From Salinimicrobium sp049687495 (GTDB taxonomy: Bacteria > Bacteroidota > Bacteroidia > Flavobacteriales > Flavobacteriaceae), in assembly GCA_049687495.1 (NCBI GenBank), contig JBAVJB010000068.1:1-58300 (forward strand): a stretch of 58,300 bases of DNA, in the 5' to 3' direction. Below, piece after piece: positions 32,733 through 40,178 of this stretch. Position 1 is the first letter of the stretch. Each line of letters opens with the position of its first letter. Below the pieces are notes generated by a model. The model was given only the letters and a program-made list of their open reading frames with translations. It made no database searches and was not told the origin of the DNA. Made by a program: the position numbers and the translations under genes.

Positions 32733-33023
32733 ATGACGAAAGCAGATATCGTAGCGAAGATCTCCGAGAAGTTAGGAATGGAAAAAGGAGATGTACAGGC
32801 TACTGTGGAAACCTTTATGGAAGAGGTAAAAACTTCACTAGAGGCTGGCGATAATGTTTACCTTAGAGGATTTGGAAGCTTTATCATTAAAACAAGAGCA
32901 GAAAAAACCGGAAGGAATATTTCTAAGAACACAACTATTAAGATCCCTGCGCACAACATCCCGGCTTTTAAACCTGCAAAAGTTTTTGTTGAAGGTGTAA
33001 AGACCAATGTTGAAGTAAAGTAA
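32733..33023 (+). CDS. HU family DNA-binding protein
   Basis: A 96-residue HU/IHF-type nucleoid protein. MTKADIVAKISEKLGMEKGD begins the helical dimer body and GFGSFIIKTRAEKTGRNIS enters the beta arm, followed by IPAHNIPAFKPAKVFVEGVK. It bends DNA as a dimer and organises the nucleoid. Length is that of HU. It is followed after 53 bp by a tiny basic gene and then rng, a conserved flavobacterial order. The promoter upstream fits the Bacteroidota consensus, so high expression is likely. Confidence 0.96.
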   Translation: MTKADIVAKISEKLGMEKGDVQATVETFMEEVKTSLEAGDNVYLRGFGSFIIKTRAEKTGRNISKNTTIKIPAHNIPAFKPAKVFVEGVKTNVEVK

Positions 33024-33076
33024 AACTTCCTGCCCGAGGGCAGAACCAAATAAATTACTAATTAAAAAGTCACACT

Positions 33077-33166
33077 ATGCCAAGTGGTAAAAAAAGAAAA
33101 AGACATAAGGTAGCTACGCACAAGCGTAAGAAAAGAAGAAGAGCTAACCGTCACAAGAAAAAGTAG
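33077..33166 (+). CDS. 29-residue very basic conserved protein (candidate small ribosomal protein)
   Basis: ATG at 33077 opens a 29-codon frame ending TAG at 33164-33166. The product starts MPSGKKRKRHKVATHKRKKR and ends RRANRHKKK, with about 60 percent Lys, Arg and His. It is too short for length-limited gene calling. From memory, very similar short proteins lie between HU and rng across Flavobacteria, and small Lys/Arg peptides of this type have been found in the ribosome of Flavobacterium johnsoniae; I do not claim which named protein this is. A terminator hairpin begins within its last codons. Confidence 0.85.
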   Translation: MPSGKKRKRHKVATHKRKKRRRANRHKKK

Positions 33167-33187
33167 TTTTCATACTACTTTTTTTGT
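33158..33187 (+). terminator. Intrinsic terminator overlapping the end of the 29-residue gene
   Basis: AAAAAGTAGT (33158-33167) pairs with ACTACTTTTT (33174-33183), followed by more T. The stem includes the stop codon, so translation of the last codons could disturb its folding. Confidence 0.85.
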
Positions 33188-33208
33188 TTAACACCGTTCT
33201 TTGAAATC

Positions 33209-33225
33209 GAGGTCTTTTTGACCTC
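33209..33225 (+). promoter_or_regulatory. Hairpin in the rng leader
   Basis: GAGGTC-TTTTT-GACCTC forms a short perfect hairpin 74 bp before the rng start. A leader hairpin of an RNase E/G gene could be a self-cleavage target, as known for E. coli rne. That role is inference only. Confidence 0.4.
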
Positions 33226-33298
33226 TATAGGATTAAAAACCCTGTGAATTTTATTGTTTAATCCATTCTGAAGTACTTCGGAATAAAAATCGATTAGA

Positions 33299-34840
33299 GT
33301 GAACAAAGAGTTAATTATTCGAACCGGTTCCTCTGCTGTAGATTTTGCCTTATTAAAAGATGGAAAACTAATAGAACTCAACAAGGAAGAAGACGACAGC
33401 AATTTTGCCGTAGGCGATATATTTCTCGCCAAAGTAAGAAAAGCTGTCCCCGGATTAAATGCCGGCTTTGTAAATGTGGGCTACACGAAAGATGCATTCT
33501 TGCACTATCATGACCTTGGCCCACAGGTACTTTCTTTGCTGAAGTTCATAAAACGTGTAAGCACAGGTAAACTAAAGGATTATTCTTTAAAGGATTTTCC
33601 TAACGAAAAAGATATTGATAAAGACGGAAGCATTGCCGATGTCTTAAAATCAAATCAATCGCTGCTGGTACAGGTAGTGAAAGAGCCAATCTCCACCAAA
33701 GGTCCCAGGATAAGTTCAGAACTTTCCCTGCCGGGCCGATATATCGTACTGGTGCCTTTTTCAAACCGGGTTTCTGTTTCTCAAAAAATAGAAAGTAAGG
33801 AAGAAAAAGACCGCCTCAAACGACTGGTAAAGAGCATTAGACCAAAAGGCTTTGGAATTATCGTACGTACCGTAGCAGAAGGCAGAAAAGTAGCAGAACT
33901 GGACAACGACCTGCAGAATTTAATGGGACGTTGGACAGGAATGTGTAAAAAGTTGCATAAAGCACCTCATCCCTCCAAAGTTTTAGGCGAACTAAATCGC
34001 GCATCCTCAATCTTGAGAGATGTTTTTAACGACACCTTTACTTCAATATGTGTAGATGATGAGACGCTTTATACACAAATCAAAGACTATGTGAGCGAAA
34101 TCGCTCCAAAAAAAGAATCCATTGTGAAATTGTACGATTCCAATGTTCCAATTTTCGAGAAATTCGGAATCGAACGCCAAATTAAAACTACTTTCGGCCG
34201 CACAGTATCTATGCACAAAGGGGCATACCTGGTAATAGAGCATACCGAAGCTATGCACGTCGTTGACGTGAACAGCGGAAACCGCTCCAACAAATCCAAA
34301 AACCAGGAAGACACGGCACTTGAGGTCAACCTCATTAGTGCTACCGAAATTGCCCGTCAACTACGCCTCCGCGATATGGGAGGGATCATTGTAGTTGATT
34401 TCATAGATATGAACAAAGCCGAAAACCGGAAGGCGCTCTACGATCATTTACGTGATGAAATGAGCGATGACCGTGCAAAACATAAGATTTTGCCCCCCAG
34501 TAAATTTGGACTTGTACAAATCACGAGACAAAGGGTACGGCCCGAAATGAATATCAAAACAAGGGAAGAGAATCCCAACAAACAGGGAGACGAAATTGAA
34601 GCCCCAATTGTTTTGGTAAACAAGATCACAACCGACCTTGAAAAACTGATCAAGAAAGACTATAAAAAGATCACTTTAAGTGCACATCCTTTTATAGCAG
34701 CCTTTTTAACAAAAGGTTTTCCATCACCACGCGCCAAATGGTATTTTGACCACAAACGCTGGGTAAAAATAGTACCAAGAGATGCTTACACGTATCTTGA
34801 ATATCATTTCCACGACAAAGACGGGGAAGACATTCATTAA
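33299..34840 (+). CDS. rng: Ribonuclease G/E family endoribonuclease
   Basis: A 513-residue nuclease that starts mRNA decay and matures rRNA ends. The N-terminal S1-like part contains GDIFLAKVRKAVPGLNAGFV (about residues 42-61); the catalytic part contains GGIIVVDFIDMNKAENRKAL (about 360-379) with the Asp that binds magnesium, and LGLVQITRQR-like PSKFGLVQITRQRVRP. It lacks the long C-terminal scaffold of E. coli RNase E, so it is of RNase G size. It starts at GTG (33299-33301), which gives the usual MNKELIIR N-terminus. A terminator follows. Confidence 0.95.
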   Translation: MNKELIIRTGSSAVDFALLKDGKLIELNKEEDDSNFAVGDIFLAKVRKAVPGLNAGFVNVGYTKDAFLHYHDLGPQVLSLLKFIKRVSTGKLKDYSLKDFPNEKDIDKDGSIADVLKSNQSLLVQVVKEPISTKGPRISSELSLPGRYIVLVPFSNRVSVSQKIESKEEKDRLKRLVKSIRPKGFGIIVRTVAEGRKVAELDNDLQNLMGRWTGMCKKLHKAPHPSKVLGELNRASSILRDVFNDTFTSICVDDETLYTQIKDYVSEIAPKKESIVKLYDSNVPIFEKFGIERQIKTTFGRTVSMHKGAYLVIEHTEAMHVVDVNSGNRSNKSKNQEDTALEVNLISATEIARQLRLRDMGGIIVVDFIDMNKAENRKALYDHLRDEMSDDRAKHKILPPSKFGLVQITRQRVRPEMNIKTREENPNKQGDEIEAPIVLVNKITTDLEKLIKKDYKKITLSAHPFIAAFLTKGFPSPRAKWYFDHKRWVKIVPRDAYTYLEYHFHDKDGEDIH

Positions 34841-34848
34841 AATTAAGA

Positions 34849-34882
34849 GACGCCTTTCAAGCAATTGGGAGGCGTTTTTTTA
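34849..34882 (+). terminator. Intrinsic terminator of rng
   Basis: GACGCCT (34849-34855) and AGGCGTT (34870-34876) form the stem, followed by T residues to 34881. The loop is long (14 bases). Confidence 0.8.
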
Positions 34883-35000
34883 TGCCCCTATTTCAACATC
34901 ATAATTAGTATTATCCCAACAATTTTTTATTAGTTATTTAACTGAGATGCATGCTCTTAGAATCTAATTTTCAGCTTTATTAACCATAAATGTGAAACCG

Positions 35001-35483
35001 ATGAAAGATCTAAATGAGTTATTTGAACATCAGCTAAAGGACCTGTATAGTGCAGAGAGTCAGCTCATCAAAGCACTTCCAAAAATGGCCAAAAATGCCC
35101 ATAATGAAAAACTAAAGAAAGCTTTTGAAGACCACCTGGAAGAAACCAGGGAACATAAAAGCCGTCTCGAAGAAATATGCAGTGAACTGGACATTAACCC
35201 TAGAGGTGAAACCTGTAAGGCCATGAAAGGACTTATTGAAGAAGCAGAGGATTTTTTGAAAGAAGATGCAACAGAAGAGGTTAGAGATGCCGGGCTAATA
35301 GCAGAAGCACAACGTGTTGAACATTACGAAATAGCAGGTTATGGAACTGTAGTGCGATATGCAAAAGAATTAGGTCACAAAAAGATCGCAGACAAACTTC
35401 AAAAAACTCTTGATGAAGAATATAATGCAGATAATAAACTTGATAAGCTTGCCGAAAGCAGACTAAATAAAAAAGCTGTTTAG
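35001..35483 (+). CDS. DUF892 ferritin-like stress protein (YciE/YciF family)
   Basis: A 160-residue four-helix protein. MKDLNELFEHQLKDLYSAES opens the first helix, KKAFEDHLEETREHKSRLEE lies in the second and RVEHYEIAGYGTVVRYAKEL and TLDEEYNADNKLDKLAES in the later ones, with Glu and His residues in the positions of a ferritin-like diiron site. DUF892 proteins are induced by osmotic and other stresses in enterobacteria; a diiron function is inferred. I use the ATG at 35001; a GTG at 34992 would add three residues. It stands alone with its own terminator. Confidence 0.88.
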   Translation: MKDLNELFEHQLKDLYSAESQLIKALPKMAKNAHNEKLKKAFEDHLEETREHKSRLEEICSELDINPRGETCKAMKGLIEEAEDFLKEDATEEVRDAGLIAEAQRVEHYEIAGYGTVVRYAKELGHKKIADKLQKTLDEEYNADNKLDKLAESRLNKKAV

Positions 35484-35505
35484 CTTATTCTAAAATTTCA
35501 TTCTT

Positions 35506-35531
35506 AACGCCTCGTTTGGGGCGTTTTTTTA
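35506..35531 (+). terminator. Intrinsic terminator of the DUF892 gene
   Basis: AACGCC-TCGTTTGG-GGCGTT followed by seven T residues, 23 bp past the stop. Confidence 0.88.
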
Positions 35532-35654
35532 TACCTGAAGTTTAATTTAAAGTTCAAGGTCAGGCTCTAAAAAGCCCCCTTCCAGGGATTTAGGGCGATT
35601 AGATTCCCGCCGAAACGAGCCACAGGTAAGTTGCAACCAGCAATCTAATTTATC

Positions 35655-35700
35655 ACTTCTAAATTCCCACTTCTAACCTCGCACTTCTAATTTGACACTT
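35655..35700 (+). repeat. Degenerate CACTTCTAA direct repeats upstream of recX
   Basis: CACTTCTAA occurs at about 35655, 35669 and 35682, each followed by a short AT or CC tract, and a fourth degenerate CACTTCCC ends at 35703. The unit period is about 13-15 bp. It runs up to the recX promoter. Confidence 0.7.
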
Positions 35701-35703
35701 CCC

Positions 35704-35711
35704 TATATTTG
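35704..35711 (+). promoter_or_regulatory. recX -7 element almost touching the start codon
   Basis: TATATTTG matches TANNTTTG. The ATG at 35716 lies only 5 bases beyond, so the mRNA would be nearly leaderless. The expected -33 TTTG at 19 bp is not seen. Confidence 0.6.
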
Positions 35712-35715
35712 TCTC

Positions 35716-36207
35716 ATGAACGCCAACAGCCGGGGAAAATCCTATACAGTCAAAGAAGCAACTTTAAAGCTGATGCAGTTTTGCGCCTATCGCGACCGTT
35801 CCCAAAAAGAGGTGGAAGACAAGCTCATCGAGATGCGCATGATCCCTGAGGCACGGGAACAGATCATCATCAAACTTATGCAGGAAGGTTTTCTTAACGA
35901 GGAGCGGTTTGCGCGCAGCTTTGTACGCGGAAAGTTTCGCATTAAAAAATGGGGCCGAATAAGGATAAAACAGGAGCTGAAGCTTAAAGATATCTCTGCC
36001 CCGATCATTCGTCTGGCGATGGAAGAAATAGATGAAGAAACCTATTTTTCAACCCTCTGTGAACTGGCCGAAAAGAAGCTAAACTTGCTCAAAGAACCCG
36101 ACAAATATAAACTTCGGAAAAAGCTGAGCGACCACCTGCTTAGAAAAGGTTACGAAGCAAACCTCGTCTTCGAGGTCACTTCAGATCTTATCAATTCCGA
36201 AGAATAG
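35716..36207 (+). CDS. recX: Regulatory protein RecX
   Basis: A 163-residue helical protein that modulates RecA filaments. Three tandem three-helix RecX repeats are visible: LKLMQFCAYRDRSQKEVEDK, then LMQEGFLNEERFARSFVRGK with FRIKKWGRIRIKQELKLKDI, and YKLRKKLSDHLLRKGYEANL at the end. Length is slightly above the E. coli protein (166) for the same repeats. I start at the ATG at 35716, because the upstream TTG at 35692 would place the promoter inside the gene. It is convergent with the JmjC-like gene across a 39-bp spacer that holds a palindrome copy. Confidence 0.92.
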   Translation: MNANSRGKSYTVKEATLKLMQFCAYRDRSQKEVEDKLIEMRMIPEAREQIIIKLMQEGFLNEERFARSFVRGKFRIKKWGRIRIKQELKLKDISAPIIRLAMEEIDEETYFSTLCELAEKKLNLLKEPDKYKLRKKLSDHLLRKGYEANLVFEVTSDLINSEE

Positions 36208-36232
36208 TTAAAAGCTTTTCCTCAACAGGTCT

Positions 36233-36249
36233 CAAAAATGTCATTTTTA
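36233..36249. repeat. Dispersed palindrome between convergent recX and cupin genes
   Basis: The core AAAAATGTCATTTTT at 36234-36248 is exact. It overlaps the stop codon of the cupin gene (36247-36249). The left flank CAGGTCT also precedes the copy in bioF (read on the minus strand), so a longer shared unit exists. Confidence 0.85.
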
Positions 36250-37122
36250 GGAGATCTTATTTTTCCTGTTCGTTTTCTTTACCGCCTGCTCATTTTTGTA
36301 GTCGATCCACTTCTGGCCTTTCCACCGGCGCATGTAGTTATCAAAATGCCGCATGAAGAACAGGTTATAGAGCGCTTTAGAAAGGTTTGGGAGGTTTCGG
36401 GGCGCTGCCCTTAGGCTCATGGAGAAGCCTGCTGTAAGGTAGGTCATTTGATGCCAGTAACCTTCGGGCATATATAGCGTCTCCCCGTGTTTTAGTTCGG
36501 TATACATGCCTTTGGCGTTCTTCAGCGCAGGGAATTTCTCAAGATCAGGGTTCCAAAAGTCAATATCTTCCCTTGCGATCAAGGCATGAGGTACTTTGTA
36601 AAGATATTTAGTTTCCGAAGGCGGAAAAATAATGCAGCGTTTCCTTCCGTGGAAATGAAAATGCAGGATATTGGCATAGTCGATGTCGTAGTGCATGAAC
36701 ACCTTAGAGCCTTCGCCCCCAAAAAAGAGCATTGGGATCTGCTTTAAGATCTTCAGGCCGATCTTGGGATACTTAAAATCCTCCTGCAAAGACGGCACTT
36801 CCTTTAAAAGATGGTAGAGAAAAATGCGGTAGTTGGTAGGTCCCGCCTTGAGCAGCTCAATATAGTCCCTCATCTTCATCTTTTCATGAGGTTCATTGAA
36901 CTTGTACTTTGACGAAATGGGCCTGTTGTCGAACAGCGGTACCAGCTTCTCCCCCGCCTTCTCCTGAATATAGTCCAGGCTCCAGTTGTGGTAGGCCGGC
37001 CAGTCTTCAATGAGATGCTCGATCACCACAGGCTTCTGCGGTTTTACATACCTCTCTAAAAAGTCCTTTTTGGAAAGTCTTTCTTCTCTTGGGATCTCAG
37101 CTAAGTCCAGTCCTTCTTTCAT
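36247..37122 (-). CDS. JmjC/cupin-like Fe(II)/2-oxoglutarate hydroxylase family protein
   Basis: A 291-residue protein. The iron-binding pair is in FMHYDIDYANILHFHFHGRK (His-x-Asp near residues 144-146) and the second His in YMPEGYWHQMTYL (about residue 222). FIX-like N-terminal PVVIEHLIEDWPAYHNW and the mid-region RKRCIIFPPSETKYLYKVPH are typical of JmjC-like factor-inhibiting-HIF proteins, which hydroxylate proteins or RNA. Substrate is unknown. It is 33 bp downstream of bioB, in the same direction, so it may be co-transcribed with it; whether it belongs to biotin metabolism is open. Confidence 0.85.
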   Translation of the reverse strand: MKEGLDLAEIPREERLSKKDFLERYVKPQKPVVIEHLIEDWPAYHNWSLDYIQEKAGEKLVPLFDNRPISSKYKFNEPHEKMKMRDYIELLKAGPTNYRIFLYHLLKEVPSLQEDFKYPKIGLKILKQIPMLFFGGEGSKVFMHYDIDYANILHFHFHGRKRCIIFPPSETKYLYKVPHALIAREDIDFWNPDLEKFPALKNAKGMYTELKHGETLYMPEGYWHQMTYLTAGFSMSLRAAPRNLPNLSKALYNLFFMRHFDNYMRRWKGQKWIDYKNEQAVKKTNRKNKIS

Positions 37123-37155
37123 CTCCCCTGCTCTTCATTTCCCGTTCCGGTTTAA

Positions 37156-38244
37156 CTATACCTTTGGCTTCTTTCCCTGGGCAGCAAGATTACGTTCAAT
37201 GCTGTGCCCCGGTCTTGTCCATCTTGGCTTCTCACCCAGCGGCTGAAACTTCGAATCCTGCGCTTCCACGCTTTCCGGCTGTGCCTTCTTCTCGAACGGT
37301 TTCTGCGGATTAAGCCCCAGCGCCTTGAACATTTGCATGTCCTCATTCACATCGGGGTTTGGCGTGGTCAATAACTTATCTCCGGCAAAAATTGAGTTAG
37401 CACCTGCAAAGAAACACATCGCCTGGCCTTCACGGCTCATCTGCGTTCTTCCGGCAGAAAGCCTCACCTGGGTCTCAGGCATTATGATCCTGGTGGTAGC
37501 GATCATGCGCACCATATCCCAGATCTCCACAGGTTTTTGATCTTCCAGCGGCGTTCCTTCAACGGCTACAAGAGCGTTGATAGGCACAGATTCAGGTTGC
37601 GGGAATAGCGTGGACAGCGAAACAAGCATTCCGGCCCTGTCTTCGGCAGATTCTCCCATGCCAATGATCCCGCCGCTACACACCGTAACATTGGTCTTGC
37701 GCACGTTTTCAATGGTCTTCAAGCGATCTTCATACCCGCGGGTAGAGATCACTTCTTTATAGTATTCTTCCGAAGAATCCAGGTTGTGGTTGTATGCATA
37801 AAGCCCGGCTTCCGAAAGGCGTTGCGCCTGATTTTCGGTGATCATTCCAAGCGTACAGCAAACTTCCATGTCAAGCTTGTTAATGGTACGCACCATCTCC
37901 AGCACGTTGTCAAATTCCTCACCGTCTTTCACGTTTCTCCATGCGGCACCCATACAAACTCTCGAGCTACCCGCTTCTTTTGCCCTTAGTGCCTGCGCCT
38001 TCACCTGGTTTACGCTCATCAGGTCGTTACCCTCAATATCGGTGTGGTATCTCGCCGCTTGTGGGCAATAGCCGCAATCTTCAGAGCAACCTCCCGTCTT
38101 AATAGATAAAAGAGTTGAGACCTGCACTGTATTTGGATCATGATGCTGTCTATGCACCGTCGCCGCCTCGTAAAGCAGCTCCATAAAAGGTTTGTTATAT
38201 ATCTCTAACATTTCCTCTTTTGTCCAATCGTGTCTGGTAGCCAT
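37156..38244 (-). CDS. bioB: Biotin synthase
   Basis: A 362-residue radical SAM enzyme that inserts sulfur into dethiobiotin. The 4Fe-4S cluster Cys residues are in CSEDCGYCPQAARY (Cys53, Cys57, Cys60). The second, sulfur-donating cluster ligands lie in the barrel regions MEVCCTLGMI and TNVTVCSGGIIGMGES. GAAWRNVKDGEEF and INALVAVEGTPLED are further family signatures. The C-terminal 45 residues extend past the barrel with Lys/Gln/Pro-rich sequence. It has its own probable promoter (38261-38268) after a terminator, so it may be expressed apart from the upstream genes. Confidence 0.97.
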   Translation of the reverse strand: MATRHDWTKEEMLEIYNKPFMELLYEAATVHRQHHDPNTVQVSTLLSIKTGGCSEDCGYCPQAARYHTDIEGNDLMSVNQVKAQALRAKEAGSSRVCMGAAWRNVKDGEEFDNVLEMVRTINKLDMEVCCTLGMITENQAQRLSEAGLYAYNHNLDSSEEYYKEVISTRGYEDRLKTIENVRKTNVTVCSGGIIGMGESAEDRAGMLVSLSTLFPQPESVPINALVAVEGTPLEDQKPVEIWDMVRMIATTRIIMPETQVRLSAGRTQMSREGQAMCFFAGANSIFAGDKLLTTPNPDVNEDMQMFKALGLNPQKPFEKKAQPESVEAQDSKFQPLGEKPRWTRPGHSIERNLAAQGKKPKV

Positions 38245-38260
38245 AAAAAAAGTTTAAGTT

Positions 38261-38268
38261 CAAAAATA
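38261..38268 (-). promoter_or_regulatory. Probable bioB -7 element
   Basis: Minus-strand TATTTTTG matches TANNTTTG 17 bp upstream of the bioB ATG. No -33 TTTG is seen 19 bp upstream. The site lies in the T tract after the ketoacyl synthase terminator. Confidence 0.45.
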
Positions 38269-38299
38269 AAGAAAAAGCCGGGCTTTGCCGGGAGTAGCG
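38266..38299 (-). terminator. Probable terminator after the biotin-cluster ketoacyl synthase
   Basis: Minus-strand CCCGGCAAAGCCCGGC forms a small GC-rich hairpin with a bulge and is followed by TTTTTCTTTATTTTT. It lies 12 bp past the ketoacyl synthase stop, ahead of bioB. Confidence 0.55.
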
Positions 38300-38310
38300 C
38301 TAAATTTCTT

Positions 38311-39480
38311 TTACTGCGGAAGACTTAGCAATACCGAAACCGCGTTTCCACCGAAACCAACAGCGTTGACCAGGATGTTTTTCAGCCTTTTTGGAGCCAT
38401 ACTTTCCGAAGAAAACGGCACTCCAATAAATTCCTGATGTTGCAGCATAAGGATCGCCAGTTCCATGCTCAAAGTTCCCGAAGCTCCAAAACTGTGGCCT
38501 ATCTTCCACTTATTGGTGGTCAATGCCGGAAGTCGGTTCCCAAAAATGGCATTTATAGCATTGATTTCTGAAAGGTCGCCTTTGATGGTTCCCGGCGCAT
38601 GCATTACAATCGCATCAATTTCTTCGGAAGGCATTTCGCCCAGCGCCATCTTCATCGACTTCTGAAAAGCCGAGCCGTTTGCCGAAATAGACACCGCGTG
38701 CTTTAGCTCCTCGGTGGCGTAACCAACTCCTGAGATCAACGCCAGCGCGTTTCTGGCTTTCCCTGCCTCCATACCCACTACTGCTGCACCCTCTCCAAGG
38801 ATCATCGAATTTTGCCCTTTTTGAAGGTTCAGCGCCTGGCATGGAAAATCCAGATCTTCACGTGCAGAAATCTTCATCGCCTGCACCTGCGCAATGGTGA
38901 AAGGAGTAAGCGCCGCTTCGCTTCCGCCCGCGAGAAATTTTTCTGCCATGCCCGAATTGAGCCAGGCCACGCCGTTAAGTACCGAATGTAAAGCCGTAGA
39001 ACAGGTCACCGAATGTGAAATTTCGGGGCCGCTGCTCTGCAGGTCCTGCGCCACCCAGGAAGAAATATTTCCCAAAGTTGTAGCAGGAGAAGCCATTGTT
39101 TCCGCTTTTCCGCGGGAGAGAAAATCTTTATGATACTGCTCAAAAAGGCCTGTGGCGCCACGGCTGCTGCCAATGTTGATGCCTATTTCGTCAGCTTTTT
39201 TCCAACCGGCGTTTTCCACGGCAGTTCTAGAAGCCTTGAGAGCGTACAAAACCGAATTATCCAGCTGCTTATAAGTAGGCCTGGAAGACTTCAGCTCCTG
39301 CAGTTCTTCCTTTATATGCTTCGGAAGAAAAGCTGCAAAGGCTTCATTCCCATCAAAATCGTGTTTGGTAAAATAATGTTTGTTGTTCTTATAGCACTGC
39401 CAGATCTCTTCGGCTGAAGCGCCAAGCGGAGAGACAGAACCTATGGAAACAATGGAAACGGGAGTTTTCAAAAAGTGCAA
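38311..39480 (-). CDS. Beta-ketoacyl synthase (FabF-like) in the biotin cluster
   Basis: A 389-residue condensing enzyme. The catalytic triad is intact: Cys160 in HSVTCSTALHSVLNG, His294 in IVMHAPGTIKGDLSEI, and His329 in NKWKIGHSFGASGTLS. SPLGASAEEIWQ at the start and ILGEGAAVVGMEAG in the middle are FabF features. It is slightly shorter than E. coli FabF (413). It lies between the SET gene and bioB, where a role in building the pimeloyl chain is a plausible inference because no bioC, bioH, bioI or bioW is in the cluster. The 3' end is followed by a hairpin. Confidence 0.9.
   Translation of the reverse strand: MHFLKTPVSIVSIGSVSPLGASAEEIWQCYKNNKHYFTKHDFDGNEAFAAFLPKHIKEELQELKSSRPTYKQLDNSVLYALKASRTAVENAGWKKADEIGINIGSSRGATGLFEQYHKDFLSRGKAETMASPATTLGNISSWVAQDLQSSGPEISHSVTCSTALHSVLNGVAWLNSGMAEKFLAGGSEAALTPFTIAQVQAMKISAREDLDFPCQALNLQKGQNSMILGEGAAVVGMEAGKARNALALISGVGYATEELKHAVSISANGSAFQKSMKMALGEMPSEEIDAIVMHAPGTIKGDLSEINAINAIFGNRLPALTTNKWKIGHSFGASGTLSMELAILMLQHQEFIGVPFSSESMAPKRLKNILVNAVGFGGNAVSVLLSLPQ
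38542..38556. repeat. One-mismatch palindrome copy inside the ketoacyl synthase gene
   Basis: AAAAATGGCATTTAT differs from AAAAATGNCATTTTT at one base. On the coding strand it reads NAIFG in the same phase as other genic copies. Confidence 0.4.
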
Positions 39481-39519
39481 TTTTTCAGCAAAAATAAGGG
39501 CTGCGGCCCAGATTGCCCA

Positions 39520-40116
39520 CTAATCCTGAAGATTTTCGCGATAGTAGAGGCTAAGGATCGAATCTACAGGCATCTGCTTTTGCAGCAGCTCCTCCAGCCG
39601 CTGTAAATGCTGCTGTGCCACCAGTTGCTTCAGGGGCTGTGCTATTTTCTCAAATGAGTTAAAGGCCTTTGCCAGCTGCTCATCCCATTCGCGGTGGTAA
39701 TGCAGCAGGTCATCGGGAAAGACCGTTTTTCGAGCTGTGCCTTCATCACGGGGAACGAAAGGTTCGCTTACATTGAGATAGCCGTAATCATCGGTCAGCT
39801 CCTCTCCCGGCTGAATATCCCTGACGGCCAATTCAAAATCATAAGCCGTAGAAAGGCAGTTGGAGTTGAAGCTGTGGTTTACATACTTCGCCAGGTCCCA
39901 GCAGAGCACAAGATCCCCACGATTATTTCTGAAGGAATATTTGTCGACCAATTTTTGAACTTCCGGACGCATCCTTTCCACCTGGGACGGCTCCAATACC
40001 TGATCGAGCTCATCCTGCACCCAGGTGATCGTACCCATGGGAATGAACTTTGTTGCCACCACGCCATAACCCAGCTCGTCATTTATGAACCTCAACTCTG
40101 TATCAGGATGCATCAT
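39520..40116 (-). CDS. SET domain-containing protein
   Basis: A 198-residue protein with a SET methyltransferase fold: LGYGVVATKFIPMGTITWVQ near the start (residues 13-32), the pseudoknot motif KYVNHSFNSNC (about 75-85, equivalent to NHSCxPN), and GEELTDDYGYLN (about 103-114) with the catalytic Tyr region. It would use S-adenosylmethionine to methylate lysine. The target is unknown. It sits in the biotin cluster between bioA and the ketoacyl synthase, in the same direction, and I know of no established biotin role for SET proteins. Confidence 0.85.
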   Translation of the reverse strand: MMHPDTELRFINDELGYGVVATKFIPMGTITWVQDELDQVLEPSQVERMRPEVQKLVDKYSFRNNRGDLVLCWDLAKYVNHSFNSNCLSTAYDFELAVRDIQPGEELTDDYGYLNVSEPFVPRDEGTARKTVFPDDLLHYHREWDEQLAKAFNSFEKIAQPLKQLVAQQHLQRLEELLQKQMPVDSILSLYYRENLQD

Positions 40117-40178
40117 ATTTTTGCCCTTTTACAGACTAAAATACAAAACAGCAGGATTAGTTACTGAAAACCAGTAAA

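Noticed and set aside
33166..33299. Possible small gene between the 29-residue gene and rng
   Set aside because: The segment holds a terminator and a hairpin and has no convincing frame with a start codon.
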